Positions 1-8,874 of a stretch of DNA of 23,970 nucleotides are shown piece after piece. The stretch is taken from NCBI GenBank assembly GCA_002682825.1, contig NOKP01000068.1:169179-193148 (forward strand). The letters run 5' to 3'. A model generated the notes under the pieces. The model saw only the letters and a list, made by a program, of their open reading frames with translations, ran no database searches and was not told where the DNA came from. The position numbers were made by a program, and so were the translations under genes. This DNA is from Neonectria sp. B-13 (taxonomy: Eukaryota > Ascomycota > Sordariomycetes > Hypocreales > Nectriaceae). How positions within the stretch are numbered: the stretch's first letter is position 1; every line of letters begins with the position of its first letter.

Positions 1-1194
1 TCATATGAGAGGCCAGTATGGGTTGTCAAGCCGGCGATTCTCTTCACTGGCGCACGCAAGGAGAAGAATGCGCGGTCCTGTATCGTAGCAGCAATTTCCG
101 CACCGACTCCATAGTTCACCATGCTCTCATGGACAACAATGGCCCTGCCGGTCGTTTTCACGCTGTTTAGGATTGTCTCTTGATCCCAGGGGTAAATTGT
201 TCGAAGATCAATTAGCTCGACACTCAGCCCTGGCCGGTCCTTTTCAGCGGCTTCGATAGCTGCCTGGCAGGTATAGAGCGGCCGACCATATGAGATGATT
301 GTCAAGTCATTTCCTGGTTTCAAGACCTCTGCCTTTCCGAGAGGGAGTGTGTAGGCTTGATCTGGGACCATCTCGACTGCTGCGCGATAGAGGATCTTCG
401 GTTCGAGGAAGATGGTGGGGTCTTTGCTGTCCAGGATGCTTGCGAGCAAGAGACCTTTTGCCTGAGAAGGCGATCGTGGCACGACAACTCGAAAGCCGGG
501 AACGTGGCAAAAAAGAGACTCTGGTGATTGCGTGTGGTATCTGTAGCACTGGTCAGCGTCAACATTGCAACTCGGAGTCACGGGTCCCAAGTCCCAGGTC
601 CGCATACAGCGCTCCATGCCCCACGCCGCCGCAAGGCATGCGGATCACCATTCCTCCAAGGTTGGCACCTGAGGTTCCTTCACGGTAACGGAACTTGGCC
701 GCCTCATTGACGATTTGATCGAACGCTGGATAAACGTAATCGGCAAATTGGATCTCGACGACCGGTTTCATGCCCTCGGCAGCAGCTCCAATCGCGACTC
801 CGACGATGCCTTGTTCTGTGGTGGGCGTATTGAAGACCCTCTGTCTTCCGAACTCACTCTGCAGCCCCGTAGTGCATCGGAAGACTCCGCCAAAGGCCAC
901 ATCTTCACCGAAACACAAGACGCGGTCCGACAAGCCCAACGCCGTGTGCAAGGCAGAGTTGACCGACTGGCACAGGTTCAGCCTTGTTGATGGCCCGTCC
1001 TTGGGCAATTCGGGCGCAGACGCTAGTGTTTCCGGGTCGTGGTGTAGAAGCCGAGTGGTGCTGAAGTCAATTGGTCGATTTAATCGGGGAGCTGTGCCTT
1101 GGGCGGTCTGGGTTGCATAAGACCGACAAGAAGACAGCAACTGGCTTTTCGTCCGGTTGAATGATGGTAACATGGTGTTTCGTAGCAACGCCAT
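1..1194 (-). CDS. 2-oxoisovalerate dehydrogenase E1 component, beta subunit (3' end off the window)
   Basis: Beta subunit of the thiamine-diphosphate E1 of the mitochondrial branched-chain 2-oxoacid dehydrogenase complex, which decarboxylates the keto acids of Leu, Ile and Val and passes the acyl group to E2. Exon 1 is 1194..608, a 67-nt intron (GTATGC...CTACAG, GCTGAC branch) is 607..541, and exon 2 runs from 540 to the window edge without a stop. Family segments seen: [59 protein letters not shown] across the splice, and GRAIVVHES. About 375 codons are visible; the family is near 390, so only about 15-25 residues are missing. I chose Met at 1194 ([11 protein letters not shown]), which starts a Ser/Arg-rich, acid-free leader resembling a mitochondrial presequence; an in-frame Met at 1212 would add six residues. 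It diverges from the P450 gene across a shared upstream region. It may be the housekeeping copy or a cluster paralogue. Confidence 0.93.
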
Positions 1195-1733
1195 CCTTGA
1201 GACTTCAGTCAATCAATTGGGGGCAGCAACACGCAATCGAGACAAGCCAGAGGGGGGGAACGAAGGGAGTTGCGGACGAGATTGGCAAGGCAGCGTCAAC
1301 AGTGTCATCTTAGAACAAGCACCACCCCCGATCACAGCCGTGTGGCCCGTGGCACGAAGTGACGGATCTCAACGGCAGTTCACTACTCTGCTCGCATGGG
1401 GGGGTTCTTCCGTGCCCAGGATGGCCGCGCGTGGTTGGTAGCATGGGGCATAGTGCTCTCGGCTCCCAGGAAGGGCCATTTGATCCGCGGCTGTTTGGCC
1501 GCGTGGTGGCCGGCACTCGTTGGTAAGCTTCACAGTACGCGGAGCAGTGTGAAGTGTGAAGCAGTGCAAAGCCTGTCTCTCGGGCTCAGGCTCGGGCTCA
1601 GTGTCGGCTTCGGGCACGAGACTCTGACATCGGCATTACCGGATTTAGAACGAGGCAAGGTTCAGCGGTGTTGCAACGACGCGGTTGGTTGACGATTAAC
1701 AAGAGTGCTTTAATCTCTTAGCCGCCCACTCCA

Positions 1734-1751
1734 GCGGGGTTGCTTCCCCGC
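1734..1751. promoter_or_regulatory. Palindromic GCGGGG-N6-CCCCGC motif
   Basis: GCGGGG at 1734-1739 and its reverse complement at 1746-1751, separated by TTGCTT. Each half fits SYGGRG, the site bound by the carbon-catabolite repressor CreA in aspergilli, and paired divergent sites are the arrangement known to matter for that repressor. It lies about 150 bp upstream of the P450 start and 540 bp from the E1-beta start. Whether it is bound is unknown. Confidence 0.35.
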
Positions 1752-1822
1752 GTTTGCACGGACCCCAGACGTCCCCAGGATTCCCTGGCCATCGTCACGG
1801 CAGCGGACAGAAATGGTTCGCG

Positions 1823-1828
1823 TATAAA
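1823..1828 (+). promoter_or_regulatory. TATA-like box of the P450 gene
   Basis: TATAAA occurs 70 bp upstream of the P450 ATG, a normal distance for a fungal core promoter. This is motif evidence only. Confidence 0.4.
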
Positions 1829-1897
1829 GGCAGCGGTGATAAAGGTCACAGTCGTTTGTAAGTCGACTAAATCCATAGTCTCGGACCTAACCACAAG

Positions 1898-3908
1898 ATG
1901 GCTCCCGTCTCAAACTTCGCCTTAATCGCCTTTGGCTTGGTGGCCTCCGCCCTCTTGCTACTGTACAGAGTCAGCAGAGTTGGCCGGCGGCCCCATGGCT
2001 TCCCTCCTGGCCCACCAACGATTCCACTTCTTGGCAACCTGCACCTGGTAAGTTACGTCCAGCCCCTAAACCAGCTCCTGAAAGCCCTGGAGTCTCATTG
2101 GCTCCTCCAGATGCCGACGAAAAGACCCCATCTGCAGTTCCAGAAGTGGGCGAAAGAATATGGGTCAGTAGTCTTACCCCGGATTTTGAGCTGTGACAAG
2201 CAACCCCCCCCCCCCCCTTTGGTTATTGCTAACAATGGCCATGCAGCCCAATCTACTCACTCATCCTCGGCACGAAGACTTGCGTGGTCCTCTCTTCTGA
2301 TGAGACGGTCAAAGACCTCTTGGATAAAAAGAGCGGCCTGTACTCCGACAGGCCTGATATGTTCATCGGCCAGCGGATTGCAAGCGGCAACCTCAGACTT
2401 GTTGTCATGGTAAGAAGTGTTAGCTTTCGGCTTCTCTTTCCGCGGCTAACACAGATGACAGAGATATGGCAACAATTGGCGCATGATTCATCGCATGATC
2501 CACAAAGCCCTAAACATCACCGCTGCCGTAACCTATGTGCCCTACCAAGACCTCGAGAACAAGGTTCTTTTGGCAGGGCTACTCGATACCCCGCAACACT
2601 TCTTGCTCCACATTCGACGTTTCACCTATTCGCTTTCTACCCAGATGATATTTGGCTACCGATGCACCAGTAACCAAGATCCGAATCTGCTCCAGCTCTT
2701 TCGTGTACTTTATCCGCTGCAGACTTTTTTTTGTGCGCAGTACAGCTGACTTCTCCTAGTGTTTCGAGAAATGGGGCCAGTTGTCCGGGAGTTCAAGTGC
2801 CCAGCTAGCGGATCTGTACCCTGTCCTACAAAAGCTCCCGAATTTCCTGGCGCCAAATGTCAACTATGCAAAGCGTCTACATGAGGTTGAGAAGAAACTA
2901 TATGTAGGCCACTGGATGAGGGCGAAGAAGGCTATCATTGACGGCACCGGACTAGTATGCCCTTCATTTTATCTCAACAGTGATTATCCGGAACAGATCT
3001 CTTACTAATATTACTGCATCTAACAGCCATGCTTTTGCAATGACATTTACAAATCGCAGTTGAATGAGAAGTTTTCCGATGACGCTGCAGGTTATATTAG
3101 CGGGTCGCTCCTCGAAGCTGGATCAGATACAACCGCTTCCACCCTCTACGGCTTCATCCTGGCCATTCTCATTTGGCCTGAAATCCAAAAGAGAGGGCAA
3201 GAAGAAATCGACCGTGTAGTTGGTCCCGACCGCCTGCCGACTATGGAAGACTATGGCCAAATGCCTTTCATTCGCTGCTGTATCAAGGAAAGTGTCCGCT
3301 GGATGCCCACAGTCATCCTTGGTGTGCCTCATGCTCTTATCAAGGAGGACACTTATCAGGGATACTACATCCCAAAAGGAGCAACAGTCATCAATAACGT
3401 CTGGTCCGTATTATATTTCCAAGGGTTGATGGCATACAAGTCTGATAAATCACAATTCAGGTCAATTCATATGGACGAAAAGCGGTCCCCAAACCCGCGC
3501 GTGTTCAATCCGGACCGTTTCAAGGGCGACAACACGACTCTTTATCAATCTGCCGTCGGAGACGTCACAAAGCGTGATAATTTCGTGTTTGGCGCAGGAC
3601 GTCGCCTTTGTCAGGGCATCCACATTGCCGAAAGATCTCTCTTCTTGGGTATCTCGCGATTCCTCTGGGGGTTTGACTTTTCTCCTGCGAAAGGCCAAGA
3701 TGGGCGTCCTATGATTTATGACCCGGAGGATTTGGTCGGCGGTATTACCGTCCAACCAGCAGACTTCCAGGCTGTTATCGAGCCACGATCCGACGCCAAA
3801 GCAATTATTATGAGGAAAGAAGCTCAGGACTGCCAGAAATACCTGCACCCAGAGACTCTACAGTGGCTTAAGGTTCCAGAGGGAATGACGTTTGACCATG
3901 GCAAATAG
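1898..3908 (+). CDS. Cytochrome P450 monooxygenase, seven exons
   Basis: Microsomal class II haem-thiolate monooxygenase, of the group common in fungal secondary metabolism; substrate unknown. Exons: 1898-2047, 2111-2163, 2247-2409, 2462-2704, 2760-2954, 3027-3403 and 3461-3908, giving 542 residues, normal for the family. Residues 6-24 form a hydrophobic anchor, followed by the proline-rich hinge (PPGPP, 36-40). The I-helix oxygen-activation motif AGSDTT is at 299-304, the K-helix ExxR at E356/R359, PDRF at 411-414, and the haem loop FGAGRRLCQG at 437-446 with ligand Cys444. All introns are short; intron 2 has a TGCTAACA branch point and a long C-run. The last intron (3404-3460) has a GTCCGT donor and is an in-frame 57 nt, so retention would add 19 residues between the K-helix and the haem loop. 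No lesion is seen. The exact CYP family is not assigned. Confidence 0.93.
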
Positions 3909-4000
3909 AAAGCAATGACATTAGGACGAGTTATTTTTTTAAGCCATCATTTGCTCATAAGAAAATTGCCTTTTTTACCGAAGAAGAAAAAAAAACACAA

Positions 4001-4006
4001 AATAAA
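4001..4006 (+). terminator. Candidate polyadenylation signal of the P450 gene
   Basis: AATAAA lies 93 bp after the stop codon, inside an A-rich stretch (about 3981-4006) and just before a GT-rich segment. Fungal poly(A) signals are loose, so this is only a candidate. Confidence 0.4.
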
Positions 4007-4906
4007 AGGTGGAGTTCCACTTAGCCATGTAAGACTGATTGGGACGTGTCAAGAAATACAATAGTTTGGTACAGACTGGGCGATGATGACGTGCATGGAT
4101 GGCTAGAGGCTGGGAGCTGTGGCCTTGGGGACCTCACAGCGCAGCGCAAGGGTGCCTTGGAAGACCCGTAATCAGCTACAAGCGACGAAGTTTACGAATA
4201 CTTCTGGTGCGCTTATCAGGGAGAGTTTTTAGGAATCTGCAGGTTGAGGCATCCTTGACATGTTGGTCTGGATTGTTACATCTCCACCGCAGCCAGCACA
4301 CGGGCTGCGGAGCCCATCTTTGTTGTTGAGTCACTGGTTTGTTATGGGCGATGGGGATTTGTCTGTGTTCGTGCCTAATACCCAAGGTATGACTCTACGG
4401 ATGCGCATGCTGCACAGTAGTCGGGAGGTCACTTGCATTGGCGATGGGGAGACGGGGTATACAACCCGCTTGTTCTTTTGCAGGACACGCTCGTCAAGGT
4501 CTAAACTCCACTCCTGCCCGGCACAAGATAAATGCTTTCTGCCATTTCCAACACAGTTTCCGCCACTGTATAGATCTCGGCACATTGCTCGCTCATCTTA
4601 TGCGCTGCAAAAGCGGCCGGTCTTGTTGTTCCGCCAATGAAGCATGCGGACGTCCAACTGAGACAGCATTCTGCCGAGTTTCGGTCCACTTTTGTCTGGG
4701 CTTAATTACCTAAAACCCGAAGAATCAGCCGCCGCAGCTGAAAGCAGCTCCATCTCAAGAGCAGACCGGTTGGCCGCCTAGCGCCGCGGCCCGCTCGGCA
4801 TTGGCGTAGCGTAATAGTTCCCGTTCTTCAGTTATTTGTTAAAGCTCAACGTGCCTGCCATGATGTTGACCTTTTTTTGCATCCAGATCTGGACGTAGGT
4901 GACAAG
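4007..4906. other. Intergenic region, no gene seen
   Basis: Nine hundred bases between the P450 and the acyl-CoA ligase. Short overlapping ORFs occur on both strands, but none resembles a known family or shows splice-supported extension. It presumably holds the ligase promoter; a T-run at 4872-4878 lies about 30 bp before the ligase ATG. No other structure was recognised. Confidence 0.5.
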
Positions 4907-7252
4907 ATGGCAGGACAGATCATGCCTCGCAAGCTCTGGGAGTCAAGCAACCCAAAGGCGACTCAGATGTACAGTTTTATGCAGACCATAAACAAGAACC
5001 AAGACATCCAGCTTGAGGTTTGTAGGCGCCAGATCCACGATGTTGAGTAACATCATCGAGGTGCCGAAGCTGACGTTTCCAGTCATTCCAAGATCTGTAC
5101 CAGTATTCCACCAAGAATCGCATCGCCTTCTACGCACAGCTTTTCCACTGGGCAAATATAATCTACACCGGATTCCCTTCCAATGTTGTCGACGAGTCGG
5201 CCGAAATTGATAGCGTCCCTCGCTGGTTCTCTGGCGTCAGTCTCAATTGGGCCGAAAACATACTCTATTCCCGCAACGTCTCCGACCCTACAAGCTATCA
5301 AGGCGTCATTGGAAAGGAAGACGACAAGATTTCTTTCACAGAGATACGCGAGGGCAACACAGACGTGCGCCATTTCTCGTGGGCTACGCTGCGCAAAGAT
5401 GCTGCCCGTCTGGCAGCAGCCCTCAGCGCTCGCGGTGTCCGGCAAGGCGATCGGGTGGTAGTTGTCGGCTCCAACTCTATCCACACTTTGCTCGTATTTC
5501 TGGCGACCACATGGCTAGGTGCTATCTTTGTCAGTGCGTCCACTGACATGGGTGTCGACGGAATCTTGCAAAGAAGTGTGCAGATTGACCCCAAGGCAAG
5601 CTCAAGACATTACAAAACATACTGTCTCACCCTCAACTTTGACTGACTCCTTTCAGCTTATATTTTTCGACGATGTTTCCGTATACAATGGAAAGACGAT
5701 GGACCTCACTGCTAAGATGGGCCGAGTCGTGGAGGGGATGAAGTCGTGCAAGAACCTGTCTGGTCTGATTGTCATGCAACGGGTTGAGAAACCTGCGGAT
5801 CTGTCTGCCATTTCTGGTGCCCAGACATTGTCGACCCTTCTTTCTCTGGCTCCTCCAAATGCATGCCCGCCTTTTGTTCGTGTTCCTTTCCACAACCCGC
5901 TCCTCATCTGCTACTCTTCTGGTACGACGGGCACACCGAAACCTATCGTCCATTCGGTTGGAGGAGTACTTCTCAACCTGATCAAGGAAGGGCGCCTCCA
6001 CGATTGCGTGTCAGCCGACTCCACCATCTTTCAATACACGACTACGGGATGGATCATGTACGTTCTCCAAATAGCCAACATGCTCCTCGGCGCTCGGATT
6101 GTAGCATATGACGGATCGCCTTTCATGCCAGACAAGACAACCATCGTTGAGATTCTGGGTCAGCAACGCGTCACTATGTTTGGTACAAGCCCGCGATGGA
6201 TGCAGGAAATGGCAAAGAGCGGCATAAGGCCGAGAGATACAGCCGACCTCAGTACGCTCCGAACGGTCACATCCACCGGGATGGTGCTCTCTGACCAACT
6301 GTTCGAGTGGGTATATGACCTCGGATTCCCCTCTTCGATTCACTTGATAAATAAGTCCGGTGGAACAGACATTGTGAGTCGATGGATCCACCATGCTTTG
6401 AATTGGCTGTGAAGCTTTTCCTAACGTTATTATTAGGCAGGATGTTTCGGCACAGGTAACCCCTTGTCTCCCGTGTACGTGGGCGGGACTCAGGGTCCGT
6501 CTCTAGGTGTCCCTATATCCATCTACGATTCCGCTGGGGAAGACGTTGGGACGCCTGTGCCGCTAGGGAGCGCGGGTGAGCTCGTCGCAACAGCAGCATT
6601 TCCAAACATGCCATGCTTCTTTTGGGGAGACTCGTCATCCCTGGCACCCGCTCTGCCAGGTTCGAGGTACCACTCAAGCTACTTCGCTCGCTTTAAGCAC
6701 ATCTGGACTCATGGTGACTTGTGCATGATACATCCCCAAACCCTAAACATTCATTTCATGGGTCGAGCTGATGGGGTACTGAATCCTTCTGGAGTCCGTT
6801 TCGGGAGCTCTGAAATTTACTCCGTTATTGATGCCACCTTTTCTGAGGAAGTGGATGACAGCTTGTGCGTGGCTCAGAGAAGGCCAAACGACGCAGACGA
6901 GGCTGTTATTCTTTTCTTAGTCATGCGTGATGGCTGTCGTCTCACCCGCCGACTTATCTTTGAGATCAAGGCGGCTATTGGCCGGGCCCTAAGCAAGAGA
7001 CACGTACCAAAGTATGTATTCGAAGCACCAGAAATACCGGTAAGACATACTGCATCTTTTAATCTGTGACATACACCACTGACGTCAAGCCAGATGACTG
7101 CAACCCATAAAAAGGTCGAATTACCTGTTAAGCAGATTATCTCGGGTTTCAACATCAAGGCGAGTAAGGCGTTGGCGAACCCATCGAGCCTCGATTACTT
7201 TTACCAGTTTGTGGAAGTTGAAAAGATGGCAAGGCATCTGGAGAAACTGTGA
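4907..7252 (+). CDS. Acetoacetyl-CoA synthetase-like acyl-CoA ligase, five exons
   Basis: ANL-superfamily adenylate-forming ligase, closest in layout to acetoacetyl-CoA synthetase (acetoacetate + ATP + CoA to acetoacetyl-CoA, AMP and PPi; usually cytosolic). Exons: 4907-5017, 5083-5595, 5657-6373, 6437-7039 and 7094-7252, giving 700 residues against about 650-700 for the family. The N-terminus carries PRKLWESSNP, typical of this subfamily. ATP-binding loop YSSGTTGTPK is at 294-303, HGD at 539-541, the hinge segment starting GRADGVLNPSG at 556, and the probable adenylation Lys is K661 in ELPVKQIISG. Intron 2 (5596-5656) uses a GC donor (AAG/GCAAGC) with a normal CTGAC branch and CAG acceptor; the others are GT-AG. 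No break is seen. Substrate could be another short or branched acid, since fungal relatives in metabolite clusters vary. It lies 1 kb downstream of the P450 on the same strand. Confidence 0.92.
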
Positions 7253-7892
7253 CACCAAGGGGAGGTCGAAGTGAGTTGGACGGTATAGCTTGAACCTGAA
7301 ATAACAGTATTCCATTCCGAGTCAGGTCCTACTTTGCTTTTTTATTAGTGATGGTAGGCGAGAACACAAGCCTGAAGTCGTCTGTATCTACACCATTCCT
7401 GTTAATCCTAACAACCATGTACCAAGGGGCTAAGTCCAGTAACACGCAGGTACAGGTCAGGATGTTGAGTGATAACACCTTGAGAGTTACTATCCTCTGA
7501 TATGGACTTAGAGGCCAGATTAAAGCTGAAAATCTAATTTTTATAGCCTAGTTAAGAAGTCCGGGCTGCCAAGATCCGCCTCTAGAAATGGGGTCGACGT
7601 GTCGGGTTCAACGAGAACGCGCCATCGGAAGACCTCCACTCTGCTCTCGAATACCGCGATGTATCTGCCGTGGTACATGAGCTTTCTTTTTACAAAACAC
7701 TTTGTTTTAATGGGCTATATACCAAAATTTACTCCCTCGCTACCAACCAGTTGATAGTTGAATCCTCCACAAAGTCGGGAACCACATTTCGATGGCGCTG
7801 CAATTCCTTTCCCATCATTTCCCTCAATCCCCTTTCAGCCGTCCAACCAGATGGTGGGTCATGAAGGTTGCTCATTATCTTTTTTATCGCTT
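7253..7892. other. Intergenic region, possible decayed sequence
   Basis: About 640 bp without a supported gene. A minus-strand open stretch (7941-7729, MPVGICYRRGDVQEALKAI...) sits just beyond the ankyrin-like relic in another frame and could be more of it, but has no recognisable motif. Base composition is mixed and no transposon end was identified. Confidence 0.4.
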
Positions 7893-8666
7893 TCAACGCC
7901 TCTTGGACGTCCCCTCGACGATAACAGATGCCAACGGGCACTTCGTCATGGTTGGACCGTCTGACGTCACAACCATCCCTTTGGGAAGCGCCAAAAGATC
8001 GCTGAATGCCTCAACAGGGCATGGAGAAGCTAGTAACGCGGATATTCCGCACTTTTGCGTAGCTTGTACTTCGTCTCCGAAAGCGGACACTGCGAGCTCC
8101 AGTAATTCGGCACCACCAACTGCGGCGGCAATAAGAACGTCCTCCTCGACATCAGCACTGTAGCCGGAACTTCAGTTTCTTTCAATCTTTTCTCGGGAAG
8201 CCTGGGGACTCCCGCCAAATATGCGAGAAAAACTCTCCTCATAACCAGGAGGCAAGCGATTTATGAGGTTAAAAATCAGGAGCAACATCGCGGGAATGCC
8301 GTGAGAAATCCGCCCTGACCGAAACGCTGTGATGAGTAGTTCTTTGCTGATCTCTAGCGGAGGTTCCAATTGAAGAAGTAGTTGTACAACCACTTCGTTG
8401 TTCTCTTCTGCTGCGGCAATGATGAGGTCCCCTGCAATGCTGAGCCTCGGCTGATGATGCTTGAGGACGTCGAACAAGGTAGCTCCCAACCTGCCGTTCT
8501 TCGCAGCAGCTAAAAGAATGTCACGTCCAATACTTAGGGACGTCGCCGACTCGATGCTTCCGTTCTGTTCGTAGCTTGTGCGTTGCGTCATCGGCGAGCA
8601 AGCGTATTCTATACGACCAATAATCAGTGAGCAAGCATGTTCTACATGACCAATAATTATGTTCAT
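7893..8666 (-). pseudogene. Fragment of a fungal ankyrin-like repeat protein, broken by one stop
   Basis: Read on the minus strand, one continuous frame runs from 8666 to 7893 with a single TGA at 8174-8172. At least four degenerate units of about 30 residues are visible, each starting with a xI..(D/E)(L/V)LIxAA pattern: IGRDILLAAAKNG, IAGDLIIAAAEEN, ISKELLITAFRSG and, after the stop, VEEDVLIAAAVGG. Such runs occur in the C-terminal repeats of fungal NACHT/ankyrin STAND proteins (NLR-like receptors). No NACHT domain is present, so this is a detached fragment, not a whole receptor. The start is uncertain because the N-terminal part is the tandem duplication at 8592-8657. It could still be expressed if an unseen intron removes the stop, but I found no phase-preserving splice pair. 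The link to NLR proteins is a recognition call, not an alignment. Confidence 0.5.
8592..8657. repeat. Tandem duplication of 33 bp, two diverged copies
   Basis: Units 8592-8624 and 8625-8657 are adjacent and match at 27 of 33 positions. All six differences are transitions. On the minus strand they encode IIGHVEHACSL and IIGRIEYACSP, so the duplication kept frame. Confidence 0.85.
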
Positions 8667-8780
8667 ACGAACATATAATATCTCAGCAGTGACATTTCCC
8701 TGCGTGTTCTAGTACATATAAAGGAAAGTCGATTATATAGTTTACCAATGTAATCTAATCCTGATGAAGCAAGGTCGAAC

Positions 8781-8808
8781 TATCCCTTTGAGTGTCGTAA
8801 GACTACAC
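8781..8808 (+). repeat. Left terminal inverted repeat of the piggyBac element
   Basis: Twenty-eight bases, TATCCCTTTGAGTGTCGTAA followed by GACTACAC, exactly reverse-complementary to 10840-10867. Similarity stops sharply on the inner side. Confidence 0.93.
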
Positions 8809-8874
8809 TTGGGTCACGAGCAGGGGGGTCCAGCCAACCAGAGTAAAGCATATCAAAGGTACTTCCAGCCCCAC

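Larger units (their letters stand above)
1195..1897. promoter_or_regulatory. Divergent intergenic region between E1-beta and P450
   Basis: About 700 bp without a convincing gene lies between the two outward-facing starts. Short ORFs here have no recognisable product. It contains a paired GCGGGG/CCCCGC motif and a TATA-like box, listed separately, plus a GC-rich duplicated stretch (CGGGCTCAG twice) near 1583-1602. The arrangement would permit co-regulation of the two genes, which is inference. Confidence 0.5.

Noticed and set aside
299..1692. Several plus-strand open frames of 60-129 codons over and beside the E1-beta gene
   Set aside because: They are antisense shadows of, or promoter sequence next to, a gene with clear family conservation on the minus strand.
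4099..4713. Overlapping short ORFs on both strands between P450 and ligase
   Set aside because: No recognised domain, no splice-supported extension, and odd Cys/Trp-rich compositions typical of chance frames.
8172..8242. Intron removing the TGA in the ankyrin-like fragment
   Set aside because: Candidate GT...CTACAG pairs (such as a GTCCCC donor about 52 nt before the acceptor) have weak donors and break the downstream frame, which is continuous across the stop without splicing.
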